Part shown: one piece after another, positions 8,943-17,010 of the stretch | Numbering within the stretch: position 1 is the first letter of the stretch | Layout: every line of letters begins with the position of its first letter | Position numbers and translations under genes: made by a program | The notes under the pieces: model-generated | Told to the model about the DNA's origin: nothing | Seen by the model: only the letters and a program-made list of their open reading frames with translations | Database searches by the model: none | Source: Roseibium sp. Sym1 | Lineage (GTDB): Bacteria; Pseudomonadota; Alphaproteobacteria; Rhizobiales; Stappiaceae | DNA length: 64,000 bases | Direction: 5' to 3' | Assembly: GCF_027359675.1 (NCBI RefSeq) | Contig: NZ_CP114787.1 | Coordinates: forward strand, 1 to 64,000

Positions 8943-9332
8943 ATGGCACATGCCCTTGCTGAACAGGCCAACGTAGTCGTATCGAAGTTCGTGGACAGCC
9001 TCCAGGAGCCTCGGACACCTTATATCTCGCCGGCGCGCTTTTCCGAGGTGCTTGGCGTGAAGGTCATGGCTTTGGCGGAGCTGACCGGCGTGCATCGCAA
9101 CACGCTGCGAAATCCATCATCCGAGCGTCTGCAATTAAAGATGCGTGAGATGATCAAGGTGATTTCGGCTGCTGCAGAACTCACGGGCGATATTCAAAAG
9201 GCCATCTATTGGTATCGAAATGAACCCATCGCCGACTACGACCACCGGACGGCGGCCGAGCTGGTTGCGGATGGTCATGCTGATGCGGTCCTGGCCTATA
9301 TTCGCGACCTTGAGAACGGAGCTCGCGGGTGA
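8943..9332 (+). CDS. Xre/MbcA/ParS-type antitoxin of a RES toxin
   Basis: This 129-residue protein has a degenerate Xre-like helix-turn-helix in its first half (FSEVLGVKVMALAELTGVHR, then NTLRNP). Its C-terminal part (IYWYRNEPIADYDHRTAAEL, then VADGHADAVLAYIRDL) is the toxin-binding domain typical of MbcA/Xre antitoxins. It should neutralise the RES toxin by occupying its active site and repress its own promoter. The ATG at 8943 follows a GGAG site; an in-frame GTG at 8928 is less likely. The stop overlaps the toxin start (GTGA), the standard arrangement for this family. Confidence 0.85.
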   Translation: MAHALAEQANVVVSKFVDSLQEPRTPYISPARFSEVLGVKVMALAELTGVHRNTLRNPSSERLQLKMREMIKVISAAAELTGDIQKAIYWYRNEPIADYDHRTAAELVADGHADAVLAYIRDLENGARG

Positions 9333-9853
9333 AAATCACTCGCATTGGTCCAGACTCCGTCTACCATAGATATCTAACACCGCGATGGGCGTTCCTTCCG
9401 ATCAGCGGGGCGGGAGCGGCTGGAGATGGCGGCCGCTTCAACCGGCCGGGCGTCGAAGCATTGTACCTGTCGGAGGCCCCACAAACAGCGCTTGAGGAAT
9501 ATCGGCAAGGCGCCACAATCACTCCGCCTGCCACACTCGCGGCATACAAGATTACGTTGGAAGAGGTTGCCGATCTATCGGAGGGGTTCGACCCGGATCA
9601 TTGGGATTCCACTTGGAGTGAGTGGGATTGCCAGTGGCGCAAGATCGCGCGCATCGACAAGAACATTCCGCCATCGTGGAAACTCGCCGATATCGTTATC
9701 TCTTCCGGCCTACGCGGTTTGCTTTTCCCGTCTCTGCGTCATGCCGGGGGGACGAACCTCGTCTTATTTCCCGCGAATCTGACGGGTGCGGACTCAGTCG
9801 CCGTCCACGACCCCGACGGCCGGCTTCCCAAAGACCAGTCTTCGTGGACCTAG
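9329..9853 (+). CDS. RES-domain toxin (NAD+-degrading), 174 aa
   Basis: RES toxins deplete NAD+ by phosphorolysis or hydrolysis. The family's conserved features are visible in order: the N-terminal Tyr/Arg (YHRY), the glycine-rich GDGGRFN loop, ALYLSEAPQTALEEYR with its conserved Glu residues, and a later Ser (VISSGLRGLLFPSLR). The length is normal for the family. The start is a GTG overlapping the antitoxin stop. A rho-independent terminator follows within 40 bases, so the two genes form a closed bicistronic operon. Confidence 0.85.
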   Translation: MKITRIGPDSVYHRYLTPRWAFLPISGAGAAGDGGRFNRPGVEALYLSEAPQTALEEYRQGATITPPATLAAYKITLEEVADLSEGFDPDHWDSTWSEWDCQWRKIARIDKNIPPSWKLADIVISSGLRGLLFPSLRHAGGTNLVLFPANLTGADSVAVHDPDGRLPKDQSSWT

Positions 9854-9868
9854 GCACAAGGAGCCAAT

Positions 9869-9889
9869 GGCGCGGTCAGGCGCCTTTTT
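9869..9889 (+). terminator. rho-independent terminator of the Xre/RES operon
   Basis: GGCGC at 9869-9873 pairs with GCGCC at 9880-9884 across a six-base loop, followed by five T residues. The hairpin overlaps the last codons of the convergent SMC-like gene. Confidence 0.65.
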
Positions 9890-12332
9890 CGAGGAGATTG
9901 AGATTCAGTTTGCCACATCCGCAACGCAGCGCTTCCTTCTTCCCGCGGTCCGGCGAGACTGAATACATCTCGCCGCAGGTGTCGCATGCATAGGAACTGG
10001 CGAACTCCCGAAACGCCGCCACAACCGGTCCAAAATCTTCCTTCTTCAGGTCGGCCCATTCGTTGAAGTGGACAGCCGTGTTGACCTGCCAATTGTCGTA
10101 GCCGGTCTTGACCTTTGCCTCCGAGAACGCCGCCTCAATCGCAGTAATGCGCTCGACGACATCCTTCTGGTTCCAAGAGTTGGCGGCCGACTTCGCTTTC
10201 TTCAGCAAGCTCCCAAGCGTCGAAGTGGCGTTTGGCAACAGGTCGCCAAGCATGAACTGGGCATCGCCACGAAACTCGACATTCGCGCGCAGCCGATCAC
10301 AGGCCTCCTTGGAGAAATGTTCCAGATAGTGCCTGAGAAGTGCTGCGGCACCGCGCACGTCGTTCTTGGCGAGATAGTCCTCAATTTCTGTCCACACGTC
10401 CCGGTCATCCCACTCGGTCGGACCAAGGTCGACGGTCCAAGTCCGAAAATGAGCGAAGTTCCGGCCTTTGATCAGACCTTCCGACTTCATATGGCGCAGC
10501 CATATCTCGTCGTGGGTGGTGAAAATGAACTGCGTGTCCGGGAACATCTCACTGAGAAGCGCACACACCTGGCGCCGATGGCCGGCGTCAACCGACATGA
10601 GGACGTCATCGAGGACAGAAAATGTGAAACGCTTGCCAAGCAGGTGGTTCATGAGAGCGAGATACAGGCAAAGGCCCATTCCGTCCTGGTGACCTTCGCT
10701 ATGATATGCCCCGGGTGGAAAGTGGCCTCGTCCGTAGAAGTCGACGTCAAACCCGAGCTTGCCGATTGAAGGCATCAGCTTTGCGGTGAATGCGTTTTCG
10801 TCGTCCTCATTGATCTTGCGATAGTAGTTGGCAAAAGCTGTCTCAACGTCCTTGTAGATCTTCTCCAGCGCTGCCGTCGTGACTGTTCCGTAGGTTTTCA
10901 AAACCGACGTTGCACGCTCGGCCTGTTCCTTTCCAGCGATATGCGCCAGCCGTGCAGCGCGATAGTGTCCGAGACGCTCGTCCGCCAGAATCAGAAACTC
11001 ACGAGCGGCATCCTGCTTCGTGGGCTCCGGAATCGCCGCGATCGCCGTTTGCAGTGTGGCCAGGTCCGATTGCAGATCCGGGACCGCAGTTGCGGCGGCG
11101 AGTACGTCACGGGTGTCGCTGAGGGGAAGGAGCTTCTGCACCTGCTGATATCGGCCGCGCAATACCGTCCTGAATTCGTCCAGCGCCGTAACGTCGATCT
11201 TCGGCGAGAAGAGCGCGGCGTGATCGATCATCGTTGCCAGCGCAGAGCCGGCTGTGTGCATTTGATCGAGGATTGGTTTCAACTCGGTCTCAAGTGCCGC
11301 CCGCCGTTTGCTCACGTCTTCAAGATGAGAGAGCTTTTCGGCAAGGTGCGCTTCGAAGACGTCAGGCTCGAAGGCCGTGTCGCACACCGGGCAGGCCTTC
11401 CCGTCATAGAGCTCCAATGCTGATTTCAGCAACGCTTCCCGCGACAGGCCATCCAGGCTGTCGGCATCTTTGCCAAGCTCTGCGGCGCTATCGTCCACTG
11501 CTTTGCAAGCGGCCTTAAAGGCATCGGATTTCAGGGCTTCAAGTGCCTCACTCAGCGTCTCGAGGTCCTTTCCTGCCTGACCCTTTGGTACGCGCCCGGG
11601 CGCACTGGCTGCGGTCGTTGTAAGCCCGTCTTTGACCGAGGTATTGGCTTCCAGGTCGGACAAAGGCGTGAGGCCAAGTAGCTCTCGTCTCGGGTTGGCG
11701 GCTTCGAGCACCGATTTCTTAGTGAGTTGTGGCGTGTCCAGAACGGCCAGCAGTTTGTTTATCGCGTCCGTTTCGGTCCTCTCCAATCCTGGCAAAGCTC
11801 GATTGCAAGTGTTGGCGATCTTCTGCAACACGCCGCGTAGCTTTTCGATGTCGTCCAATCGCAAAAGCGCCTGGACCTCCTTTGAGCGCTGGCCGGGCTC
11901 CGACAGGACATACCGGATGAGCTCCCGGCGCGACAAAACGAATTCCGGATGCAGGTTGACCGTCTCCAGAGCGTCGACAACGTCCTTGTCCGGTGGAGTG
12001 ATGGTCGGCGCGCCGGCGGACTTCACCGTCCGAATGACTCTGGCCTTCTTGTTCCCGAGCGCGGGTATGATCACATCCACCGTAACCGAGGCAGCTTCCG
12101 GCTTGTTACGACTGTCCACGTGAGGGCCATGTGCCTTGACCGACAAACCGCCTGTGCCCGCGCCGGCAAGCCGGGAGATGTTGCCCGTCAAGGCAAACTC
12201 GATCGCGTCAACGATCCCGCTCTTTCCAGTGCCGTTCGGACCGCAGGCGGCAAAGTTTTCGCCCTTGAGATCCAGAGTGAGATCGCGGATGCCGCGAAAT
12301 TCCTTGATCGTGATTTTATCGATCCGGATCAT
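9876..12332 (-). CDS. Rad50/SMC-like AAA ATPase with Cys zinc-hook motif, 818 aa
   Basis: The N-terminus is a typical RecF/SMC/Rad50 P-loop (GPNGTGKSG, residues 31-39). A long helical middle region holds CPVC at 314-317, as in a Rad50-type zinc hook but in a shorter coiled coil. The ABC-type C-terminal half has a YHSEGHQDGMGLCLYLALM signature (543-561), Walker B VLDDVLMSVD (573-582) and a THDEIW switch. An extra C-terminal zinc-ribbon-like segment (YACDTCGEMY, then RCGCGKLN) is unusual. It shares a four-base overlap with a small upstream gene. Such ATPases with small partners occur in many anti-phage systems; the particular system is not one I recognise. The operon is convergent with the Xre/RES pair and divergent from darT. 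Confidence 0.75.
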   Translation of the reverse strand: MIRIDKITIKEFRGIRDLTLDLKGENFAACGPNGTGKSGIVDAIEFALTGNISRLAGAGTGGLSVKAHGPHVDSRNKPEAASVTVDVIIPALGNKKARVIRTVKSAGAPTITPPDKDVVDALETVNLHPEFVLSRRELIRYVLSEPGQRSKEVQALLRLDDIEKLRGVLQKIANTCNRALPGLERTETDAINKLLAVLDTPQLTKKSVLEAANPRRELLGLTPLSDLEANTSVKDGLTTTAASAPGRVPKGQAGKDLETLSEALEALKSDAFKAACKAVDDSAAELGKDADSLDGLSREALLKSALELYDGKACPVCDTAFEPDVFEAHLAEKLSHLEDVSKRRAALETELKPILDQMHTAGSALATMIDHAALFSPKIDVTALDEFRTVLRGRYQQVQKLLPLSDTRDVLAAATAVPDLQSDLATLQTAIAAIPEPTKQDAAREFLILADERLGHYRAARLAHIAGKEQAERATSVLKTYGTVTTAALEKIYKDVETAFANYYRKINEDDENAFTAKLMPSIGKLGFDVDFYGRGHFPPGAYHSEGHQDGMGLCLYLALMNHLLGKRFTFSVLDDVLMSVDAGHRRQVCALLSEMFPDTQFIFTTHDEIWLRHMKSEGLIKGRNFAHFRTWTVDLGPTEWDDRDVWTEIEDYLAKNDVRGAAALLRHYLEHFSKEACDRLRANVEFRGDAQFMLGDLLPNATSTLGSLLKKAKSAANSWNQKDVVERITAIEAAFSEAKVKTGYDNWQVNTAVHFNEWADLKKEDFGPVVAAFREFASSYACDTCGEMYSVSPDRGKKEALRCGCGKLNLNLLEKGA

Positions 12333-12538
12333 GGCGCGTCCGGAAACAGGGCGGCGCGGATGGCAGGCTCAGCGAATACACCGTCTTCGAGCACGACTTT
12401 GCGCAGCCGCTTCGCAGGCTCAGTGGTGCCTTCATCCTTTTCGAGGGTATCGAAGAACTCCTCGAGGATTTTGGCGGCAACCGATTTCACCTTTGCGGGT
12501 GGCTCCTCTGCCGTTGAATTGTCGTCCAACTCGTCCAA
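12329..12538 (-). CDS. small acidic partner of the SMC-like ATPase, 69 aa
   Basis: I place the start at TTG 12538 because a perfect AGGAGG lies six bases upstream of it. An in-frame ATG at 12565 would place that Shine-Dalgarno inside the coding sequence. The protein is short and charged, with a disordered, acidic N-terminus and a helical centre (VAAKILEEFFDTLEKDEG). It has no known domain. Its stop overlaps the ATPase start by four bases, so the two are co-translated and the product probably binds or regulates the ATPase. Confidence 0.55.
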   Translation of the reverse strand: MDELDDNSTAEEPPAKVKSVAAKILEEFFDTLEKDEGTTEPAKRLRKVVLEDGVFAEPAIRAALFPDAP

Positions 12539-12776
12539 TGCGTTCCTCCTACACGCTTCCACCATAACAGGTTGCGCTTTCTGCGAAAGGCGGCAATCGG
12601 CTCGGCATTAGTAAAGGAAAAGTAGTTGCTGCGCCCAAGTCGATCTCGAAATCCTCATTGTTTGCTGAGTTGCTGAAGACCACTCGCTGTCGAAAACCCG
12701 CTGATGCATCTCTGTTTGTCAGATGAATATACTGCTAGTATTGCGCTTCACCGAAAAATCAGGCTTTCGCACTGTT

Positions 12777-13298
12777 ATGGTTGCAATCGACTCAATAGCT
12801 AGAATACCGCTCCTCTATCATTTCACGGACAGAAGGAATCTGCCGCTGATCCGGGAAATGGGCGGCCTCTTCCCACTGTCGCAGCTTTTGGAGAAGGGAG
12901 TCGAGGTTCCTGCGCCCGGGGGCAACGAATGGAGCCGCGACGCTGATGCCTGGAAAGGCATGGGCAATTACGTGCACCTCTGCTTTCGGAACAATCATCC
13001 CATGGAATTTGCGGCTCGGCAGGACAGCCGGATTGTCGACTCGATCTTCCTGCAGATCCACCCGTCGGTCATGCAGTACGATGGCGTTCGATTCACCGAC
13101 GACGTTGCCAATAAGAGCGGCGTCGAGTCGGTGCCGATAGGTGAGGCGGATGCATTGATCGACTTCCAAGTGTTGTACACTCGGACAGACTGGTCGGATC
13201 CGGGGGTCCAGCAACGCTTGAAGCAGGCCGAAAAGTACGAGGTATTGGTGCCTAATCCCATCCCACTGGAGCTCATACGGAACATACCCAATGGCTGA
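12777..13298 (+). CDS. darT: DarT-like DNA ADP-ribosyltransferase toxin
   Basis: The N-terminal YHFTDRRNLPLI (residues 14-25), the following MGGLFP, the central GNYVHLCF plus HPM motifs and the C-terminal KYEVLVPNPIP with E155 are the hallmarks of DarT (DUF4433). DarT enzymes transfer ADP-ribose from NAD+ to DNA bases. E155 would be the catalytic glutamate. The ATG at 12777 keeps a short N-terminus as in relatives; an in-frame ATG at 12723 adds 18 unconserved residues, and neither has a strong ribosome site. The next gene overlaps by eight bases. Its NADAR-like signature points to the DarT1/guanosine branch more than the DarT2/thymidine branch, but this is an inference. Confidence 0.8.
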   Translation: MVAIDSIARIPLLYHFTDRRNLPLIREMGGLFPLSQLLEKGVEVPAPGGNEWSRDADAWKGMGNYVHLCFRNNHPMEFAARQDSRIVDSIFLQIHPSVMQYDGVRFTDDVANKSGVESVPIGEADALIDFQVLYTRTDWSDPGVQQRLKQAEKYEVLVPNPIPLELIRNIPNG

Positions 13299-14004
13299 AA
13301 GACCGATCTTCGTCCCTGCGCTCGAGGCAGACGGGTACGTGAAGCGCATGGATTTCGATATCCAGTGGGCGGGAGGCTTTGCCGACGTTCAGAAAAAGAA
13401 GAACATCCGTTCGCTTCACGAAGCCGCCGAGCGCGCGGGCTATTCGCCACTCTTGGAGATATCGAGCAAATCGGACGAAGTCGCGGGTCGTCACCTCAGC
13501 GCCTTTCACCTCCGCATCGAGCTCGGATCGACTGACATGCCCTTAGAATGTGCATTTCAGGGAAGCAAAGTATTCGAGCGGGGTGGTCCATACACGGATC
13601 TGTACGGTGCCGAACCCAAGGTGGCCAAGCGAGACCCGCGACTTCGGGAGTCTGGTCCGCTAGTCGGATTCCGGTTTGACGGCTTCGAGTTCCCGTTGAC
13701 GCCGCCGACCGTCTTCTATGACTGGCTGTACCTGACAGCGATTTTCCCGCATCGCGTCTGGCTGAAGAACCGAATAGACGGAGAGATCCGTTACGCCGGA
13801 TTTACCGACATAGAGTTCAATCCGGCAAAGTCCATCAACTGTCAGGCAAAATCGTGTGCGCTGTTTGTATCCCTTACGAGGGAAAACAAGCTCGAACGCT
13901 ATTTGAAAGCGCCCGAAGATTTCATCAATGCGATGTCGCTGCATTCGTCAACATCGTCGGAACCGCAATCTCATTTGCGACAAGCTCGACTTGGTATCGG
14001 TTAG
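13291..14004 (+). CDS. NADAR-like antitoxin partner of DarT, 237 aa
   Basis: The gene overlaps darT by eight bases, as toxin-antitoxin partners do. Residues 84-96 (PLECAFQGSKVFE: E86, Q90, K93) resemble the E-x3-Q-x2-K core of NADAR domains, which remove ADP-ribose from guanosine in DarT1 systems. Other conserved-looking blocks are DIQWAGGFADVQKKKNIRSL (23-42), LEISSKS (55-61) and FYDWLYL (142-148). No macrodomain typical of DarG (the DarT2 antitoxin) is seen. The likely role is removing the toxin's DNA marks, but the NADAR relationship is distant and needs a profile search. Confidence 0.6.
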   Translation: MAERPIFVPALEADGYVKRMDFDIQWAGGFADVQKKKNIRSLHEAAERAGYSPLLEISSKSDEVAGRHLSAFHLRIELGSTDMPLECAFQGSKVFERGGPYTDLYGAEPKVAKRDPRLRESGPLVGFRFDGFEFPLTPPTVFYDWLYLTAIFPHRVWLKNRIDGEIRYAGFTDIEFNPAKSINCQAKSCALFVSLTRENKLERYLKAPEDFINAMSLHSSTSSEPQSHLRQARLGIG

Positions 14005-14079
14005 TTAGCGACCCACCCTGCGTGAGCGGCCGCCTCATTCATCGACGAATTGGTCTCAGCGGCCAGTTCTCAGATCGAC

Positions 14080-14745
14080 CTATTCATCATCCTTCGGATT
14101 GGCCGGTGGCTCCACAATGACCAGCATGTTGCCGGGCAGCGGCCGCTGCAGGTGTTTGACGTCGGTCCATTCCCCGGTCAGCCAGAGATCGACCTCTTCC
14201 GGTGTCGTTAGGATTGCCGGCATGGCCTTTTCGTGGATGGGCTTGACGATCTCGTTGGGTGTCGTCGTGAGGAACCCATAGAGCTCATATTCTTGCTCCC
14301 CGTCGCGGACCTTCCGCACACCCTTCCAGGGCGTCCAGAACCCGGCAAAGAACATCAGCGGCCTGTCCGGGTTCTGCGCGAACCAGGCGTTCGGCACGCG
14401 GCCGCCTTCCACCTTGCTTGCGGGATCGGGCTCCGCGAACGACGTGAACGGGACAACACACCGGCTTGTCGGCCCCAGCCAGCGGCGCCAGTGCGGCGAT
14501 CCGACATTTCGGATATTCGTGACCCCGCGATCGGCCTTGCCTTTGACGAAGGCCGGTGGCGTCGGCATGCCCCAGGTGGCGCTGACGATCTCCCGATTGC
14601 CATCGTCGCCAACACGGACGATCGGCGCCAGGGTGTTTGGATAGACGTTCAAGGAAGGCTCGTTCCAGCCTGCCTTGTCGGCCATCGCCTTGGTGAACTC
14701 GACAACCGCGTCCCGTGTCGTCGTCAGATTATAGAGATTGCACAA
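14080..14745 (-). CDS. SRAP-domain protein (YedK/HMCES family)
   Basis: The protein begins MCNLYNLT, so Cys2 becomes the N-terminal residue after Met removal. This is the catalytic cysteine that forms a stable thiazolidine crosslink to abasic sites in single-stranded DNA. Further family features are GRVPNAWFA, MFFAGFWTPWKG, ELYGFLTTTPNE and PIHEKAMPAIL, which carries the catalytic His. The length (221 aa) is normal. It lies 12 bases after the helicase gene on the same strand, so the pair is probably one SOS-controlled transcript that handles damaged ssDNA. Confidence 0.9.
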   Translation of the reverse strand: MCNLYNLTTTRDAVVEFTKAMADKAGWNEPSLNVYPNTLAPIVRVGDDGNREIVSATWGMPTPPAFVKGKADRGVTNIRNVGSPHWRRWLGPTSRCVVPFTSFAEPDPASKVEGGRVPNAWFAQNPDRPLMFFAGFWTPWKGVRKVRDGEQEYELYGFLTTTPNEIVKPIHEKAMPAILTTPEEVDLWLTGEWTDVKHLQRPLPGNMLVIVEPPANPKDDE

Positions 14746-14757
14746 ATCCTTCTCCCG

Positions 14758-16827
14758 TTAGCGCCACATCCCGCGCATCCGCGCCCCCACATCGAGGCGC
14801 ATCTGCCGCGGTCCGGCATTGCTTGTCTGGCCCGGCGCGACCACCGGCCAGGTCCTATTCTCGAAAAACTGCAACAACATAGCGGGAATGAACCGCGTCC
14901 GCGAGGCATAGACATGCCGGTCGCCGGTCGAAGACTGTCCATGCGTGAAGAAACGCTGCGGGACGACAAGGTTGAGGCTGTCCTTCGCCCGCGTCATCGC
15001 CACGTAGAGCAGTCGCCTTTCTTCCTCGATCTCGTCGGTCGTGCCGACCCCCAGATCGGAGGGAATGCAGCCGTCGACGGTGTTGAGGACGAACACCGAG
15101 CGCCACTCCTGCCCCTTGGCCGAATGGATGGTGGAGAGGATCAGGTAATCCTCATCGAGCAGTGGTACGCCAGCCTGGCCGGAGGTCGCATCCGGCGGGT
15201 CGAGCGTCAGCTCAGTCAGAAACCGCTCGCGCGACGGATAGCCGGCGGCGATATCCTCAAGCTGCAGGAGGTCCGCGCGGCGCATTTCGAAGTCTTCATG
15301 AATGCGCTCCAGATGCGGCTCATACCACGCCCTGATCCGCCCGATCTCTGCCGGCCAGCCCATCTGGGCAGTGCGGAGGTCCGCGATCAACGAGACGAGA
15401 CCCGGCCAGTCGGCTGCGGCACGCGACGGCGCGGGCAGGGCGGCGAGCGTCTCGACGGGATCCGCGGTTTCGCTAACGGCATCGAGAGCGGTTTGCGCCG
15501 AGGCCGGGCCGACACCGGGCAAAAGCTGCATCAGCCGGAAGCCGGCCACACGATCGCGCATGTTCTGGGCGAAGCGAAGTGCTGCCAGCATGTCCTTCAC
15601 ATGGGCGGAATCGAGGAACTTCAGGCCGCCGAATTTCACGAAGGGAATGTTACGGCGGGTCAGCTCCACTTCCAGCGGGCCGCTGTGATGGCTCGCCCGG
15701 AACAGGACGGCCTGGTCTTTCAGCCGCATGCCGCCCTCGCGGTTGTCGAGCACCTCGTCGGCGACGAAGCGCGCCTGATCGCCCTCGTCGCGGACTGTCG
15801 CCAGGCGCGGCTTTTCATTGGAGGCGCGCTCCGTCCAGAGGTCTTTCGTGTAGCGCTCCTGGGCAAGACCGATCACGCCGTGGGCGGCCGCGAGGATCGG
15901 TTGCGTTGACCGGTAATTGCGGTCGAGCGTGATCACGTCGGCCTTCGGTGAGAATTCATTCGGGAAGTCGAGGATGTTGCGCACCGTGGCGGCGCGGAAC
16001 GAATAGATCGCCTGTGCGTCGTCGCCGACGACCGTCAGGCCGCGCCCGCCGAGCTTGAGCGCCATCAGGATCGACGACTGCAGGCGGTTGGTATCCTGAT
16101 ATTCGTCGACCAGGACATGATCCCAGCATCCGCCGATCTCATCGGCAAGCACCGGATCGCCCATGGTCTGCGCCCAGTAGAGCAGCAGGTCATCATAATC
16201 GAGGACGTTCTGGATTTGCTTGGCCTCGACATAGGCCGCGAACAGGTCCTTCAGCTCTTTCTCCCACGCGGCACACCAGGGGAAGTTCGCCCTGAGGATT
16301 TCATCCAGCGGCGCCTCGGCATTGACGGTGCGCGAATAGATCGAAAGACAGGTGCCCTTGGCGGGAAACCGGTTCTCGGTTTTCGAGAAGCCCAAATCGT
16401 GCCGGGCGAGGTTCATCAGGTCGGCGGAGTCCTCGCGGTCGTGGATCGTGAACTGCGGATCGAGGCCGAGCTCGATGGCGTATTCCCGGAGCAGCCGCGC
16501 CCCGATCCCGTGGAACGTGCCCGACCAGGCAAGCCCGTCCGCCATGATCCCCGCCTTGTCGCCAAGTGCTTTCGTGCAGATCCGCTCGACCCGTTTTCCC
16601 ATTTCGGCGGCCGCGCGGCGGGAGAAGGTCATCAAAAGAATGCGCCGCGGATCGGCTCCGGAAATCACGAGTTGGGCGACCCGATGGGCGAGTGTATTGG
16701 TTTTCCCGGAGCCTGCGCCGGCAATAATTAGCAACGGCCCGCCGATGCCGCCATCGGGCAGATCGATGCCGTGCAGGACCGCGGCCCGCTGATTGTCGTT
16801 CAATTTTTCCAGATGCGCTGCGCTCAT
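14758..16827 (-). CDS. UvrD/Rep-family ATP-dependent DNA helicase, 689 aa
   Basis: Superfamily 1A motifs appear in order: the N-terminal Q-motif (LNDNQRAAV), Walker A GAGSGKT (37-43), FHGIGARLL, DEYQDTNRLQ, VVGDDAQAIYSFRAA, TLDRNYRS, a VLFRAS segment, STIHSAKGQEW and EEERRLLYVAMTRAK. The start at ATG 16827 has a GAGGC site nearby; an upstream ATG at 16872 would add 15 residues. The C-terminus is shorter than in full-length UvrD. The gene is co-oriented with the SRAP gene and divergent from imuA across a LexA box, suggesting SOS induction together with the mutasome. Confidence 0.9.
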   Translation of the reverse strand: MSAAHLEKLNDNQRAAVLHGIDLPDGGIGGPLLIIAGAGSGKTNTLAHRVAQLVISGADPRRILLMTFSRRAAAEMGKRVERICTKALGDKAGIMADGLAWSGTFHGIGARLLREYAIELGLDPQFTIHDREDSADLMNLARHDLGFSKTENRFPAKGTCLSIYSRTVNAEAPLDEILRANFPWCAAWEKELKDLFAAYVEAKQIQNVLDYDDLLLYWAQTMGDPVLADEIGGCWDHVLVDEYQDTNRLQSSILMALKLGGRGLTVVGDDAQAIYSFRAATVRNILDFPNEFSPKADVITLDRNYRSTQPILAAAHGVIGLAQERYTKDLWTERASNEKPRLATVRDEGDQARFVADEVLDNREGGMRLKDQAVLFRASHHSGPLEVELTRRNIPFVKFGGLKFLDSAHVKDMLAALRFAQNMRDRVAGFRLMQLLPGVGPASAQTALDAVSETADPVETLAALPAPSRAAADWPGLVSLIADLRTAQMGWPAEIGRIRAWYEPHLERIHEDFEMRRADLLQLEDIAAGYPSRERFLTELTLDPPDATSGQAGVPLLDEDYLILSTIHSAKGQEWRSVFVLNTVDGCIPSDLGVGTTDEIEEERRLLYVAMTRAKDSLNLVVPQRFFTHGQSSTGDRHVYASRTRFIPAMLLQFFENRTWPVVAPGQTSNAGPRQMRLDVGARMRGMWR

Positions 16828-16944
16828 CCCGTCCCGCCTCAAACCCTTGGGAATCAACGATGCGCGTCCCACGCATCGGCGTTTTCTGCCGGTCGAGGTG
16901 GCCTGAGCCCATCAAAGAGTCCGATTGACTCAAAACCGGAAAGA

Positions 16945-16959
16945 GAACAAATAATGAAC
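16945..16959. promoter_or_regulatory. LexA/SOS box (GAAC-N7-GAAC)
   Basis: GAAC at 16945-16948 and GAAC at 16956-16959 are separated by exactly seven bases. This is the direct-repeat LexA operator of alphaproteobacteria (GTTC-N7-GTTC read on the other strand). It lies 118 bases upstream of the helicase start and 52 bases upstream of the imuA start, so one box can repress both divergent operons. Confidence 0.85.
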
Positions 16960-17010
16960 ATACCGGAGATTTTCGCCGTTGCAAAGCCTTAAAGGAGACC
17001 TTTCCGCGTC

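Noticed and set aside
14233..15909. A 558-residue + strand frame opposite the SRAP and helicase genes
   Set aside because: The minus strand carries complete SRAP and UvrD motifs; the + strand frame is a GC-rich shadow without family matches.
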